14,827 nt of DNA from CAZQAA01 sp964591255 (lineage in GTDB: Bacteria > Desulfobacterota > DSM-4660 > Desulfatiglandales > Desulfatiglandaceae), in contig CAZQAA010000080.1 in the NCBI GenBank assembly GCA_964591255.1, forward strand, positions 1-14,827, in the 5' to 3' direction. Positions 1 through 8,422 of this stretch are shown here, piece after piece. The position numbers were made by a program, and so were the translations under genes. Each line of letters begins with the position of its first letter. Positions within the stretch are counted from its first letter, which is position 1. The notes under the pieces were generated by a model. The model made no database searches, had not been told where the DNA came from, and was given only the letters and a program-made list of their open reading frames with translations.

Positions 1-741
1 ATAGGACAGAAGACAGAAACGGGATGGTTTATCGGTGCTGTGGCAGGATATTATCTCCAGCCGGACGGAGACTGGCATTTGAAGACCGAAAAAAAGCCAT
101 GGATGGAATTTTGGGACAAAATAGACAGGATGAATGAGGCCTTTGAAAAAATAATTAAGCCCCAACCACGACTTAAAGAAACCCCGTTTGTCTTCGGCGG
201 AAACATGATTGTACACAAGGACATCTTTACCCGCATACCCTTTGATCCGAATGTGACACGCGGTGAGGATATAGATTTTCTGATAAATATGAAGATGTTC
301 GGATATAAATTTTTTCTTGACAATACCCTTTCCATTAAACACCTTCCTCCACCAAAACCCCATCCAATTTGGAAACAACTCCGGGAAGACATATACAGGT
401 TTGTGTTTGAAAGGGAAAAATTGCGAAACCAGGAAGCCAGAGATGGCATGACTCATGTGTCTCCGGAAGAGCTTGATCCTTATCCCGGGGCATTCCTAAA
501 AGATGATCTCGAGGATAAAATCTCAAAGGCATGTATGGTGCTGGCCGATCACTATCGGCAAGAAGGAACTGAAGAGGACGTTGAAGAGACGCTGAAAAAT
601 ATCACAATTGCCAAGAATGATGCTGTCCCTAAAGAAAACGCCTTCCACCATCTTATCCACATCAAAAATCAATGGGAGCAGCTGATGACAATCACCAGTG
701 ACAAAGGCCTGAAATCCAGGCTGAGAAAGGTCTTCGCATGA
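1..741 (+). CDS. Glycosyltransferase, GT-A-like (5' end outside window)
   Basis: The frame is open from base 1 with no stop, so the true start lies left of the window. A GTG at 40 is internal. The visible 246 residues look like the C-terminal part of a GT-A-fold, family-2-like nucleotide-sugar glycosyltransferase. There is a GGNMIVHK segment near visible residue 66 and a TRGEDIDF segment near 86-93; the acidic ED pair is typical of the acceptor/catalytic region. A charged, mostly helical tail of about 130 residues follows. The N-terminal nucleotide-binding part, with any DXD motif, is not visible, so sugar and acceptor cannot be named. The stop overlaps the next glycosyltransferase start (ATGA), which suggests translational coupling and a shared glycan pathway, perhaps surface polysaccharide or a glycosylated small molecule. 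The GT call is fairly secure; the family is not. Confidence 0.72.
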   Translation: MGQKTETGWFIGAVAGYYLQPDGDWHLKTEKKPWMEFWDKIDRMNEAFEKIIKPQPRLKETPFVFGGNMIVHKDIFTRIPFDPNVTRGEDIDFLINMKMFGYKFFLDNTLSIKHLPPPKPHPIWKQLREDIYRFVFEREKLRNQEARDGMTHVSPEELDPYPGAFLKDDLEDKISKACMVLADHYRQEGTEEDVEETLKNITIAKNDAVPKENAFHHLIHIKNQWEQLMTITSDKGLKSRLRKVFA

Positions 742-1964
742 GCGATACAAAAAATGACAAGAACCTGCTCGTTATGCCAAAAGTCTTTCCAAGGGCAAGT
801 GTAATAGGAGGCCCTATACTCATCTACCATAGGATAAAAAATCTTTCCCGTATGGGCTATAATATTACTGTGCTTTCCCCTGCCTATTCAGAAACAGACC
901 ACAAAGATGAAAGCCTTAAGCCATACTGTAAGGAGATCATACTGTTCGATTCTCCAAAGGGCAGAACTCCTGCGGAAATCAAAGAGCTCAAGTCAAGCCT
1001 GCAAAGGCCCGAGTTTTTCCTTTCAGGCGATGGCGGGTATGATCCAAGAATAGAAAAGACAATGAAAGACCTGGTGAACCGGCAACATTTCATGGCAATA
1101 ATTGCCGAATACTCCATGATGGGTCAATACCTGGAGGGTGCAGCAAAGGCTATTCCCCACGACACTATGACCATAATCTCTGTACACGAGTGCTATACTC
1201 GGGCTTTTCAGCAGCGCATGGAAAAAGGGGAATTGATCAACAAGGAGACTATAGAGGAACTCTTTGCTTATGAGTTCAAGATGTACCGTTCGGTGGATTG
1301 CCTTCTTTCTCTCACCCCGGAAGACAAGAAGGCCATGATAGAACTGTCACCGGACCTAAAGGAGAAAATAGAGGTTGTTCCCCATGGAGTAGACAGTAAC
1401 TTCTATATTCCTCCCCCGAAAAAATCCCTGGATTCAAAAAACATCCTATTCCTTGGCAATTTCCGGCATAACCCCAATGTAGATGCAGTCAAGAACTTCA
1501 TGTCTCATTGCTGGGAAAGGGTCTCCCGTGAGGTTCCTGATGCCAAGTTCTATGCCATAGGATTTGATCCTCCCCCTGAACTCCTCGCCCTTAGAAACGA
1601 TCGTGTTATAGTGCGTGAAGGGGGTGCGCATTCGGATGTCAGGGATATCTACTGGAAAAGTGACATCTTTGTGGCACCCATTGAATTGGGAGGGGGCTTT
1701 CGGGGAAAAATGCTGGAGGCCCTTGCATGTGGACTGCCGATCGTTTCAACAAGCCTTGCCGCCTTTGGCATAAACCCGGTAAAAGGCAAAGAAATGTTCG
1801 TTACAGACAATTACAACGAGTTTACCGAGTATGTAATACTGCTCCTGCGTGATATCAACATCAGGAAGGCTATGAGTTCCAGGGCAAGGTCACTTGGGGT
1901 CCGCTTTGACCATAAAAATGCCGCGGAAAAACTGCACAAGGTCATTCAAGCCTATCGTATTTAA
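738..1964 (+). CDS. Glycosyltransferase, GT-B fold, group 1 (GT4-like)
   Basis: A 408-residue protein with a two-domain GT-B plan. The N-terminal half has a glycine-rich start (SVIGGPILIYHRI, about 21-33). The linker carries VVPHGVDSNFY (about 213-223), the usual entry into the C-terminal nucleotide-sugar domain of group 1 transferases. The C-terminal half has FLGNFRHNPNVDAV (about 238-251) and IELGGGFRGKMLEALACG (about 315-332), the E-x-n-E phosphate/nucleotide-binding signature of GT4 enzymes. No signal peptide or membrane segment is seen, so it is probably a cytoplasmic or membrane-associated transferase using a nucleotide-activated sugar. The ATG overlaps the preceding stop by 4 bases, with GAAAGG upstream as a possible ribosome site. 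Donor and acceptor are unknown. It resembles transferases of exopolysaccharide clusters, but no polymerase or exporter gene is in view. Confidence 0.85.
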   Translation: MSDTKNDKNLLVMPKVFPRASVIGGPILIYHRIKNLSRMGYNITVLSPAYSETDHKDESLKPYCKEIILFDSPKGRTPAEIKELKSSLQRPEFFLSGDGGYDPRIEKTMKDLVNRQHFMAIIAEYSMMGQYLEGAAKAIPHDTMTIISVHECYTRAFQQRMEKGELINKETIEELFAYEFKMYRSVDCLLSLTPEDKKAMIELSPDLKEKIEVVPHGVDSNFYIPPPKKSLDSKNILFLGNFRHNPNVDAVKNFMSHCWERVSREVPDAKFYAIGFDPPPELLALRNDRVIVREGGAHSDVRDIYWKSDIFVAPIELGGGFRGKMLEALACGLPIVSTSLAAFGINPVKGKEMFVTDNYNEFTEYVILLLRDINIRKAMSSRARSLGVRFDHKNAAEKLHKVIQAYRI

Positions 1965-2017
1965 CTCTCCTTTATTGTTTGAAAAACTTCGACACAAAAG
2001 ACAAGGGCGACAGGTGT

Positions 2018-3829
2018 TTATTCCGCTTTAACCAACAATATTTGACCGGGAAATATAGTACTTCTCGGTGTCAAATTGTTAAGCCTCAAAAACAGCGACA
2101 ATTTCATACGGTGCCTTTGGGCAATACTGTATGGAGAATCCCCCTTTGCCACGGTATAATGCTTTGTCTTCATCTCGTGGAACAACTGAGAAAAGCCTTT
2201 ACCCTTGGGGATAATAAGGACCTGCCCGATCTGCAGGCGTGGTGTGTTAATCTGATTCAATGCTTTTATAGTCTTGGTTGTCGTACCGAAACGTTTGGCA
2301 AGTTTCCATAAAGAATCCCCTTTGCGGACAACATATTCACGCAAATTCCCTTGAGCCTTTGACCGGCTGGAACCCACCGATATTCTTTGCGAATAAATAT
2401 AACGTTTTCTGTTAGTGGGTATCTTGAGTACCCATCCCGCTTTTATATAACGAGAGCTTTTCAGCCCGTTCATGGCCATTATTGCCCGGATACTCGTGTG
2501 ATATTTACGGGCTATAACGGACAGAGATTCTCCTTTTCGCACCCGATGTCTGACATAGGAAGGAACAGGGGGTTTCCAAACAGGTATATCTCCTAATTTT
2601 GAAAGGAGGATAGACCCTTTTCCTTTAGGAACCTTTAAAAGATAAGGTCTGTCGGGAGTAGAATTAAACCTTAACTCTGGATTGAGATCTTTAAGGAGAG
2701 AATAGGAGACTCCCACATACTTGGCAACAGTCTTTAAATGAACCTGCTTGTCGATGGTGACAGATTCGGTTTCTGGTTCTGCGTCCACCGGTGGCAGGAC
2801 AAAGCCGTAAGATCCAGGATCGTTCAAGATATACAGTACAGCCATAAATTTAGGCACATAAAAAGCAGTTTCCCTAGGCAGCCTATCATACAAATCCCAG
2901 AAATTATCAAGATAATTAATCTTCTGGGCACGTATTTCTTTCAGGACCCTCGCCTCTCCACAATTATAGGCAGCCAAAACGGTTGTCCAGTCTCCAAAAA
3001 TCTGATGTAATTCTACCAAATAGGCAATAGCAGCTTTGGTTGATTTTTCCGGATCCAGCCTCTCGTCTATCCACTGATCCCTCTTTAATCCAAATTTATA
3101 ACCAGTAGAGGCAATGAACTGCCAAAGGCCCAGAGCCCTGGCCCTGGATAACGCCCTGACTTTAAATCCGCTTTCAATAAGGGGCAACCATGAAAGTTCT
3201 TCAGGAAGGCCTTCTTCCTTAAGCATCCTCAGAATTCCAGGGCGATATTTTCCTGAACGACGATAAGCATCCAGAAAAAATTTCTTCTCTTTTCCTTTGA
3301 ATAAATCAATGGCCTTCTTTACATAACTGTTCATCACAAGGGGGATGGCATTAGAATTTCCGTTTGCCACCGTGAACCTGGATGAATATACCTCTATTAT
3401 ACGCTTTGATATTGTAAAACGAAGATCTTCTTTCTGTTGCATGATTTCGGAATCATCACCGGAATCAACCTTTAATATAATAGAGTATGCCTGGTCCAGG
3501 GCAGCTAATGCATTGTCCAGATCCCCACGCTCCCAAAAATCATTAGAGGCCTGACAAAATTCAAGGGCAGAGTCGAGCATTTCTTGCTCGAGCTTTTTCT
3601 CAGCGGGCGCAATGTCCACTTGAGACTTCTCGTCAACAACATCCATGTTATTGGATAGATTAGGGACTTCATCTTTTGCTACGCTATTCTCTTGGACCGA
3701 AGGTCCTTTAGGTATGGCATCATATCTTGTATAAGATGAACGAGTTGAGCACCCTATTAAACCCATCAGGAAGAAAAAACATATAAAAAGGAAGGTCTCT
3801 TTTCTGAATGACTCCAAATCTAAATTCAT
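2018..3829 (-). CDS. mltD: Membrane-bound lytic murein transglycosylase with LysM repeats (MltD type)
   Basis: A 603-residue lipoprotein that cleaves peptidoglycan glycan strands, forming 1,6-anhydro-MurNAc ends, probably at the outer membrane. I start it at the ATG at 3829. A TTG at 3859 is in frame but sits directly after the predicted -10 box, so it would not be in the transcript as a usable start. The ATG start gives a signal peptide ending in lipobox LIGC (Cys27) with Ser at +2. The SLT/GH23 domain spans about 180-310: catalytic Glu219 in LPLIESGF, then RALGLWQF (231-238) and AAYNCGE (286-292). A divergent LysM-like stretch lies near 362-402. Three clear LysM repeats follow, at about 427-471, 498-541 and 557-601; each starts around a V-x-KG-[DE]S motif. 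It is a monocistronic gene divergent from rpsT. The three C-terminal LysM repeats should anchor it to peptidoglycan. Confidence 0.92.
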   Translation of the reverse strand: MNLDLESFRKETFLFICFFFLMGLIGCSTRSSYTRYDAIPKGPSVQENSVAKDEVPNLSNNMDVVDEKSQVDIAPAEKKLEQEMLDSALEFCQASNDFWERGDLDNALAALDQAYSIILKVDSGDDSEIMQQKEDLRFTISKRIIEVYSSRFTVANGNSNAIPLVMNSYVKKAIDLFKGKEKKFFLDAYRRSGKYRPGILRMLKEEGLPEELSWLPLIESGFKVRALSRARALGLWQFIASTGYKFGLKRDQWIDERLDPEKSTKAAIAYLVELHQIFGDWTTVLAAYNCGEARVLKEIRAQKINYLDNFWDLYDRLPRETAFYVPKFMAVLYILNDPGSYGFVLPPVDAEPETESVTIDKQVHLKTVAKYVGVSYSLLKDLNPELRFNSTPDRPYLLKVPKGKGSILLSKLGDIPVWKPPVPSYVRHRVRKGESLSVIARKYHTSIRAIMAMNGLKSSRYIKAGWVLKIPTNRKRYIYSQRISVGSSRSKAQGNLREYVVRKGDSLWKLAKRFGTTTKTIKALNQINTPRLQIGQVLIIPKGKGFSQLFHEMKTKHYTVAKGDSPYSIAQRHRMKLSLFLRLNNLTPRSTIFPGQILLVKAE

Positions 3830-3861
3830 TTTATATATTAGTACTCCGATTTTTGACAAGG

Positions 3862-3890
3862 AGTATAGGGAAGTTATCTTAAATGGTCAA
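3862..3890 (-). promoter_or_regulatory. Sigma-70-type promoter for the mltD-like gene
   Basis: On the minus strand, TTGACC (3885-3890) and TATACT (3862-3867) are separated by exactly 17 bases, each one base from consensus. Transcription would begin near 3854, giving a leader of about 25 bases before the ATG at 3829. GGAG in that leader is a possible but distant ribosome site. The position argues against the upstream TTG start at 3859. Confidence 0.7.
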
Positions 3891-3919
3891 TGGATATCAC
3901 GGTTAATACCGAAAAATCC

Positions 3920-3947
3920 TTGACGAACAAAATTAAACTGCTAAAAT
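3920..3947 (+). promoter_or_regulatory. Sigma-70-type promoter for rpsT
   Basis: TTGACG (3920-3925) and TAAAAT (3942-3947) are separated by 16 bases, in an A/T-rich stretch just upstream of rpsT. The expected start is near 3954, leaving a leader of about 25 bases that contains the AGGAGG ribosome site. It is divergent from the mltD promoter, with about 29 bases between the two -35 boxes. Confidence 0.65.
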
Positions 3948-3965
3948 ATATTGAAGAAATTAATC

Positions 3966-3981
3966 AGGAGGTATTTCCTTG
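3966..3981 (+). promoter_or_regulatory. Shine-Dalgarno and TTG start of rpsT
   Basis: A full AGGAGG (3966-3971) lies 7 bases before a TTG codon (3979-3981). No ATG or GTG gives the conserved S20 N-terminus (ANHKSA), so TTG must be the start. A near-perfect ribosome site compensating for a weak start codon is the arrangement known for E. coli rpsT, where the UUG start takes part in autoregulation by S20. Confidence 0.8.
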
Positions 3982-4254
3982 GCAAACCATAAATCAGCCC
4001 TCAAGAGGGCAAGGCAGAACAAGGTACGAAGGATAAGGAACAAAGGTTACAGGACAAAAGTGAAAAATTCTATAAAAGAAGTCAAGGCCAACATTGCCGA
4101 AAGATCAGTGGACAAGGCCAGAGAAAATTTTACTAGCGCTGTCTCAATTATCCAAAAAACAGCGAATAAAGGAATCATCCATAAAAACAATGCGTCACGC
4201 AAAATTTCCCGCCTGGCACGCCAGCTGAATCGACTAACGGTCCAACAACCCTAA
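3979..4254 (+). CDS. rpsT: 30S ribosomal protein S20
   Basis: A 91-residue, strongly basic, helical protein with the conserved N-terminus MANHKSALKRARQN and the C-terminal pattern IHKNNASRKISRLARQLN. S20 is a primary binder of 16S rRNA in early 30S assembly. The length is normal for the family (about 85-90). Translation starts at TTG behind a strong ribosome site. The gene is monocistronic, with its own promoter, and runs convergently into holA; only 19 bases separate the two stop codons. In E. coli S20 limits its own translation; the same could apply here, since start codon and leader look alike, but that is inference. Confidence 0.97.
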   Translation: MANHKSALKRARQNKVRRIRNKGYRTKVKNSIKEVKANIAERSVDKARENFTSAVSIIQKTANKGIIHKNNASRKISRLARQLNRLTVQQP

Positions 4255-4277
4255 TGAGTATGGCACATTGCCATTAG
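4251..4277. terminator. Dyad between convergent rpsT and holA, possible weak bidirectional terminator
   Basis: ATGGCA (4260-4265) and TGCCAT (4269-4274) form a 6-bp stem with a 3-base loop. Outside it, CTAATG (4251-4256) and CATTAG (4272-4277) are also complementary, so an alternative bulged stem is possible. Both gene stops lie inside the dyad. There is no U-tract on either side, so it is not a canonical intrinsic terminator. Confidence 0.3.
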
Positions 4278-5284
4278 TGTCTGCATATTGAAACCAACAC
4301 GTTTTCTAGGACCAGCTCACCTTCAGACCCGGATTTAATAAGTTCATCTGCCTGGTACATCATATGAAAGGCATACTCAAGGTCATTGGTGCTCCAAAGT
4401 TTTGCCTGCTGCATAACTTTTTTGGCCAAAAAAGGATGGATCCTCAGTCTTTTGGCCAGATCTTCAGCCCTCCCTCCTGCCCGGATAACTGCCTTGCACC
4501 GCCAGAGCAATTTCATCTGGCGTATAAGCATACCTAATATTCTTAATACTCCGTTTTTACCTTCCTCCTCAAAAAATCTTTCCAATATCACTACTGAATT
4601 ACAGTCTTGTTTAAGAGAAACTTGGTCCATTAGTTCAAAGATAGTATAATTTCGGCTGGATGTGGCAATCTCTTTTACCTCCTCCGGCCCGATACTCTTA
4701 TCTCCATAGCGAATATACAGCTTTTCCAGCTCTGAATTAAGGTCCATCAAACGGTTCCCCACAATCTGCTGCAGGTATAAAGATGCATCTTTTTTAATAT
4801 CAAGCCCTATCTCATCTGCGATTTTATGTATCCACGGGATTATCTGATTATCATACAGCTCTTTAAAATTTACGGCTCGCCCTTGATCCTTTATTTTTTT
4901 GTAAAATTTTTTCCTAAAATCAGGCTGACGTGCCACAAATATCAGACAGGTTGTTTCCACCGGTTTGTCAAAATATGCAATAAGATGTTCAAGGATCGAT
5001 GCCGAAACATTTTCAGTCCTTCGAACAATAACAAGTCTGCTTTGAGACAGAAAGGGGAGAGACATTGCAACATCAATTATACCGCCCGGATCATTTCTCA
5101 CCTCATCGCCATATATTATATGGAGATTAAAATCCCTCACATCTTCCGGAATAAAGGTCTCTCTAATACGAGTTAAGACCTTTTCCAAAAGAAATCTATT
5201 CTCACCATAAAAAAGATAAAATGGGAACAGCCGCCCCTTTTCTAATTGATCCAAAACATATTCAGGGGCAATATCACCTTTCAT
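4274..5284 (-). CDS. holA: DNA polymerase III delta subunit
   Basis: A 336-residue clamp-loader subunit that opens the beta sliding clamp. The N-terminal AAA+-like region begins with FYLFYGENRFLLEK (about 22-35), the degenerate P-loop region expected in delta, followed by the VAMSLPFLSQSRLVIVRR strand-turn-strand typical of HolA. The middle has the three-helix region with RLMDLNSELEKL. The C-terminal collar runs from about 215 to the end (FELMDQVSLK, LRILGMLIRQMKLLWR). Length matches the family (about 320-345). I chose the ATG at 5284, which shares one base with the lptE stop (TGATG); a TTG one codon earlier is possible. The lptE-holA pairing is a common arrangement after leuS, and holA is the last gene of the leftward operon. 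Confidence 0.94.
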   Translation of the reverse strand: MKGDIAPEYVLDQLEKGRLFPFYLFYGENRFLLEKVLTRIRETFIPEDVRDFNLHIIYGDEVRNDPGGIIDVAMSLPFLSQSRLVIVRRTENVSASILEHLIAYFDKPVETTCLIFVARQPDFRKKFYKKIKDQGRAVNFKELYDNQIIPWIHKIADEIGLDIKKDASLYLQQIVGNRLMDLNSELEKLYIRYGDKSIGPEEVKEIATSSRNYTIFELMDQVSLKQDCNSVVILERFFEEEGKNGVLRILGMLIRQMKLLWRCKAVIRAGGRAEDLAKRLRIHPFLAKKVMQQAKLWSTNDLEYAFHMMYQADELIKSGSEGELVLENVLVSICRH

Positions 5285-5853
5285 CAAAATCGTTCCATGG
5301 TCTTGAGATATATCCTCTTGGCCAAACGTTCGGCTATCTTTTGGACTGCCTTTTTCTTGTTGTAGTTGGTAATTAAAGGATCCGGAGGATCTGTTGCCAC
5401 GGTATACATAGCCTTTTCCCTTATCGACCTATCCTCCCAGATCACATGACCAGTACTCCTGTCAACAAGCTTGGCCGCCATTCTTACCCTTAACCAGCGG
5501 GTATCGGTTACTTCGTACGTGGCATTGCCTAAGGAAGAATCCTGAGTAAGCTTGTAACTCAAAGGGTCGGTACTGATCTCAAAGACCCTCGCAATCAAGA
5601 CCATAGCTGCATCTTCTCTGGAGACAAGAGGAACCTTGGCATGGCTTATAAATTCGTTGCGGATAATCCTGGTAAGATCAGCCTCAAAACCCAGGAAAGA
5701 CGAACAGCTTTCTACCATGGGAACGGCCAAGCTGCGGATCTCCAGACCCTCAGGCTCACCCATTGTCCGTAAATGGTATCCACATCCTGGCAGTGTTATC
5801 AAACAAAACAATGCCACCAGCAAAGGACCTCGGCTAGAATCAAACCACCACAT
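5284..5853 (-). CDS. lptE: LPS-assembly lipoprotein LptE
   Basis: An outer-membrane lipoprotein that plugs and helps fold the LptD translocon for surface delivery of lipopolysaccharide. I chose the ATG at 5853, giving 189 residues with a short N-terminus, a hydrophobic stretch (LLVALFCLITL) and lipobox LPGC at Cys24, then GYHLR, the usual start of mature LptE. A longer frame from 5925 would place 24 non-hydrophobic residues before the signal peptide and overlap leuS by 86 bases, so it is less likely. The mature part shows the family pattern: LAVPMVE, an ADLTRIIRNEFI helix, strands with VTDTRWLRVRMAAKLVD and a late AVQKIAERLAKRIY helix. It overlaps the leuS end by 14 bases and the holA start by one. 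Sequence conservation in this family is low; context and lipobox make the call firm. Confidence 0.87.
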   Translation of the reverse strand: MWWFDSSRGPLLVALFCLITLPGCGYHLRTMGEPEGLEIRSLAVPMVESCSSFLGFEADLTRIIRNEFISHAKVPLVSREDAAMVLIARVFEISTDPLSYKLTQDSSLGNATYEVTDTRWLRVRMAAKLVDRSTGHVIWEDRSIREKAMYTVATDPPDPLITNYNKKKAVQKIAERLAKRIYLKTMERF

Positions 5854-8422
5854 TGACCAGCTTCTTTCCGACCACGATAACCTTTTTGATCTCTTTGTCG
5901 CCCACAAAACGTTGTATCCTCTCATCAGAAAGCGCGGCCTCCTCTATCTCTTTTTCTCCCAGTGTCACAGGGAGTTCAATCCTGCTCCTGACCTTGCCAT
6001 TTACTTGCAAAACAATCAACATGCTTTCAACCTCCAAGGCCTTCTCACTATAGACAGGCCACGGAACCCTTAGGAGACTTTCCTCATGTCCCAACGTATG
6101 CCATAATTCCTCTGTAAAATGCGGCACTATTGGAGAAAGCAAAATGATCGAGGTTTCCACCGCCTTTCGAACCACTGACCAAGCCATCTCATCCTTATAA
6201 TTATCACTATTCAAAAACTGATTTATTTCATTTACCAATTCCATAACAGAAGAAATCCCGGTATTGAAATGAAACCGATCCTCAATATCGGAAGTCATTC
6301 TCTTAATAGTCTGATGAATCTTTCTGTAAAGCGGCCTTAACATGTCAGACAATGGATCCGCCTCATCATAAGCCGGCACATTCACTATTTCGTCCAAATG
6401 ATCAAACACAAGTCTCCAAACACGATTTAGGAATCGGAATGACCCTTCCACTCCCTGATCGTTCCATTCCAGATCCTTTTCCGGTGGGGCGGCAAAAAGA
6501 CAAAACATCCGTACAGTATCGGCTCCATAGAGATCTATCAATTCTTGGGGATCAACCACATTTTTTTTGGATTTAGACATCTTGACGCTATTTCCAACAA
6601 TCACACTGGAACCACATTTGACACACTGGCCGTCTTTGACCTCATTAGGATACAGATAGCCGTGCTGTGGACATTCCTGTGTTTCCTTGCAAACCATCCC
6701 CTGAGTCAAAAGGTTGGTAAAGGGTTCTCTGATTTTCAGATATCCCAAATCCTTTAAGACCCTGGTATAAAAACGGGAATACAGAAGGTGGAGAATAGCA
6801 TGCTCTATGCCACCGATATATTGATCCACAGGCATCCAGTAATCAACCCTTGTTGAATCAAGGGGACCGTTTTCATAATCCGGACATGTATACCGATCAA
6901 AATACCAAGATGACTCTACAAATGTATCCATAGTATCTGTCTCCCGTCTGGCCTCACCTCCGCACCTGGGACAGGTGGTCTTATAAAAAGATGGCTCAGT
7001 TGGAAGGGGGGTTCCCCCATTTGGTTCCATGTCTAACTCAAGCGGAAGAATGACCGGTAAATCCTCTTCCGGAACAGGGACAGTTCCACATCTATCACAA
7101 TAAATAATAGGGATAGGTGTCCCCCAATAGCGCTGTCTCGATATGCCCCAGTCTCTAAGTCTAAAATTTATGCTTTTATATCCGAAACCTTCGGATTCCA
7201 GATAATTGGTGATATCTTCCATTGCATCCACATTTCGTTGCCCATTAAACTGACCCGAATTTACCATTATACCTTCATCCACATATGCCTCTGTCATGGT
7301 CTCTTCGTTTAGATCCCCGTCAGGTGGCTTTATCACGACCTTAAGAGGAATATCATATTTCTTTGCAAATTCGAAATCACGCTGATCATGGGTGGGGACT
7401 GCCATAATCGCGCCGGTCCCGTAGTCAAATAGGACAAAATTGGCCACATATATGGGTATTTCTTCACCAGTTACCGGATTCAGGCAATATCTGCCGGTAA
7501 AGACACCTTCCTTAACTGTAAAATCTGCTGTACGCAGATAGCTGTCCATTTTCAGAGTCTTTTCCACGAATTCAAGGACATCCTTTTCCTGTGGAAGCCC
7601 CTTGATTATATTTCTTACCATTGGATGTTCCGGGGCAAAACATATAAAGGTGACACCAAACAGGGTATCCTGTCGTGTCGTAAAGACCTCTATAACCTCA
7701 TCAGAACCTACCAGCGGGAATCGGATTACTGCGCCGACGCTTTTGCCTATCCAATTTTTTTGCATGGACAGAACCCTTTCCGGCCAGCCAGGAAGCTTCT
7801 CACAATACTCAAGTATTTCATTTGCATATTCAGTAATCTTCAAAAACCAGCTCTCCATCTCAATGATGGAAACTTCCTGGTCCGTGTGTCGCCAGCAATA
7901 TCCACTTTCTACCTGCTCATTCGCAAGAACGCTCTGACACTTCTCACACCAATTAACAAATGTCTTCTTTTTATAAGCCAGGCCCTTTTCATACATTTTC
8001 AGGAAAATCAACTGCTCCCAGCGATAATAGGACGAATCACATGTGGCGATTTCACGGTCCCAGTCATAACTGAATCCCATTCGTTTAAGCTGAGACTTCA
8101 TTGCGGCTATGTTGTCGTACGTCCATCTGGCGGGATGGATATTATTTTCTATAGCCGCGTTCTCTGCAGGCAGACCAAAGGCATCCCATCCCATGGGATG
8201 TAGAACATTTTTTCCACACATGGTCTTGTATCTGGCAATCACATCACCAATAGTATAATTTCGCACATGCCCCATGTGAATTTTTCCAGAAGGATACGGA
8301 AACATCTCCAGCAGGTAATACTTTTCCTTATGAGGATCTTCATTAGCTCTGAAAAGACCTTCCCGATCCCAGTAGGCCTGCCATCTGGACTCTATCTCCT
8401 GCGGATTATATTTGTTGTTCAT
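5840..8422 (-). CDS. leuS: Leucyl-tRNA synthetase
   Basis: An 860-residue class I aminoacyl-tRNA synthetase that charges tRNA-Leu. The HIGH motif is HMGH at 49-52, after FPYPSGKI. The KMSKS motif is at 614-618. The CP1 editing domain lies between about 225 and 420, with TTRQDT at 248-253 (threonine-rich editing motif, Gln in place of the common Pro) and VPTHDQRDFEFA near 342-353. Cysteine pairs that look like zinc ribbons occur at 442-445, 484-487 and 594-603. The anticodon-binding helical domain and the C-terminal LQVNGKVRSRIELP segment are present, so the protein is full length. The ATG overlaps the stop of the upstream gene by 4 bases (ATGA), which indicates coupling. Both editing and synthetic sites look intact. 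Confidence 0.98.
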   Translation of the reverse strand: MNNKYNPQEIESRWQAYWDREGLFRANEDPHKEKYYLLEMFPYPSGKIHMGHVRNYTIGDVIARYKTMCGKNVLHPMGWDAFGLPAENAAIENNIHPARWTYDNIAAMKSQLKRMGFSYDWDREIATCDSSYYRWEQLIFLKMYEKGLAYKKKTFVNWCEKCQSVLANEQVESGYCWRHTDQEVSIIEMESWFLKITEYANEILEYCEKLPGWPERVLSMQKNWIGKSVGAVIRFPLVGSDEVIEVFTTRQDTLFGVTFICFAPEHPMVRNIIKGLPQEKDVLEFVEKTLKMDSYLRTADFTVKEGVFTGRYCLNPVTGEEIPIYVANFVLFDYGTGAIMAVPTHDQRDFEFAKKYDIPLKVVIKPPDGDLNEETMTEAYVDEGIMVNSGQFNGQRNVDAMEDITNYLESEGFGYKSINFRLRDWGISRQRYWGTPIPIIYCDRCGTVPVPEEDLPVILPLELDMEPNGGTPLPTEPSFYKTTCPRCGGEARRETDTMDTFVESSWYFDRYTCPDYENGPLDSTRVDYWMPVDQYIGGIEHAILHLLYSRFYTRVLKDLGYLKIREPFTNLLTQGMVCKETQECPQHGYLYPNEVKDGQCVKCGSSVIVGNSVKMSKSKKNVVDPQELIDLYGADTVRMFCLFAAPPEKDLEWNDQGVEGSFRFLNRVWRLVFDHLDEIVNVPAYDEADPLSDMLRPLYRKIHQTIKRMTSDIEDRFHFNTGISSVMELVNEINQFLNSDNYKDEMAWSVVRKAVETSIILLSPIVPHFTEELWHTLGHEESLLRVPWPVYSEKALEVESMLIVLQVNGKVRSRIELPVTLGEKEIEEAALSDERIQRFVGDKEIKKVIVVGKKLVNVVV

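Noticed and set aside
5284..5925. Longer lptE starting at 5925
   Set aside because: It adds 24 polar or aromatic residues ahead of the signal peptide and a large overlap with leuS; the ATG at 5853 gives a normal lipoprotein signal.
7602..8203. Plus-strand open frames of 111 and 192 codons opposite leuS
   Set aside because: They are antisense shadows of a highly conserved leuS, with no recognisable protein character or ribosome site.
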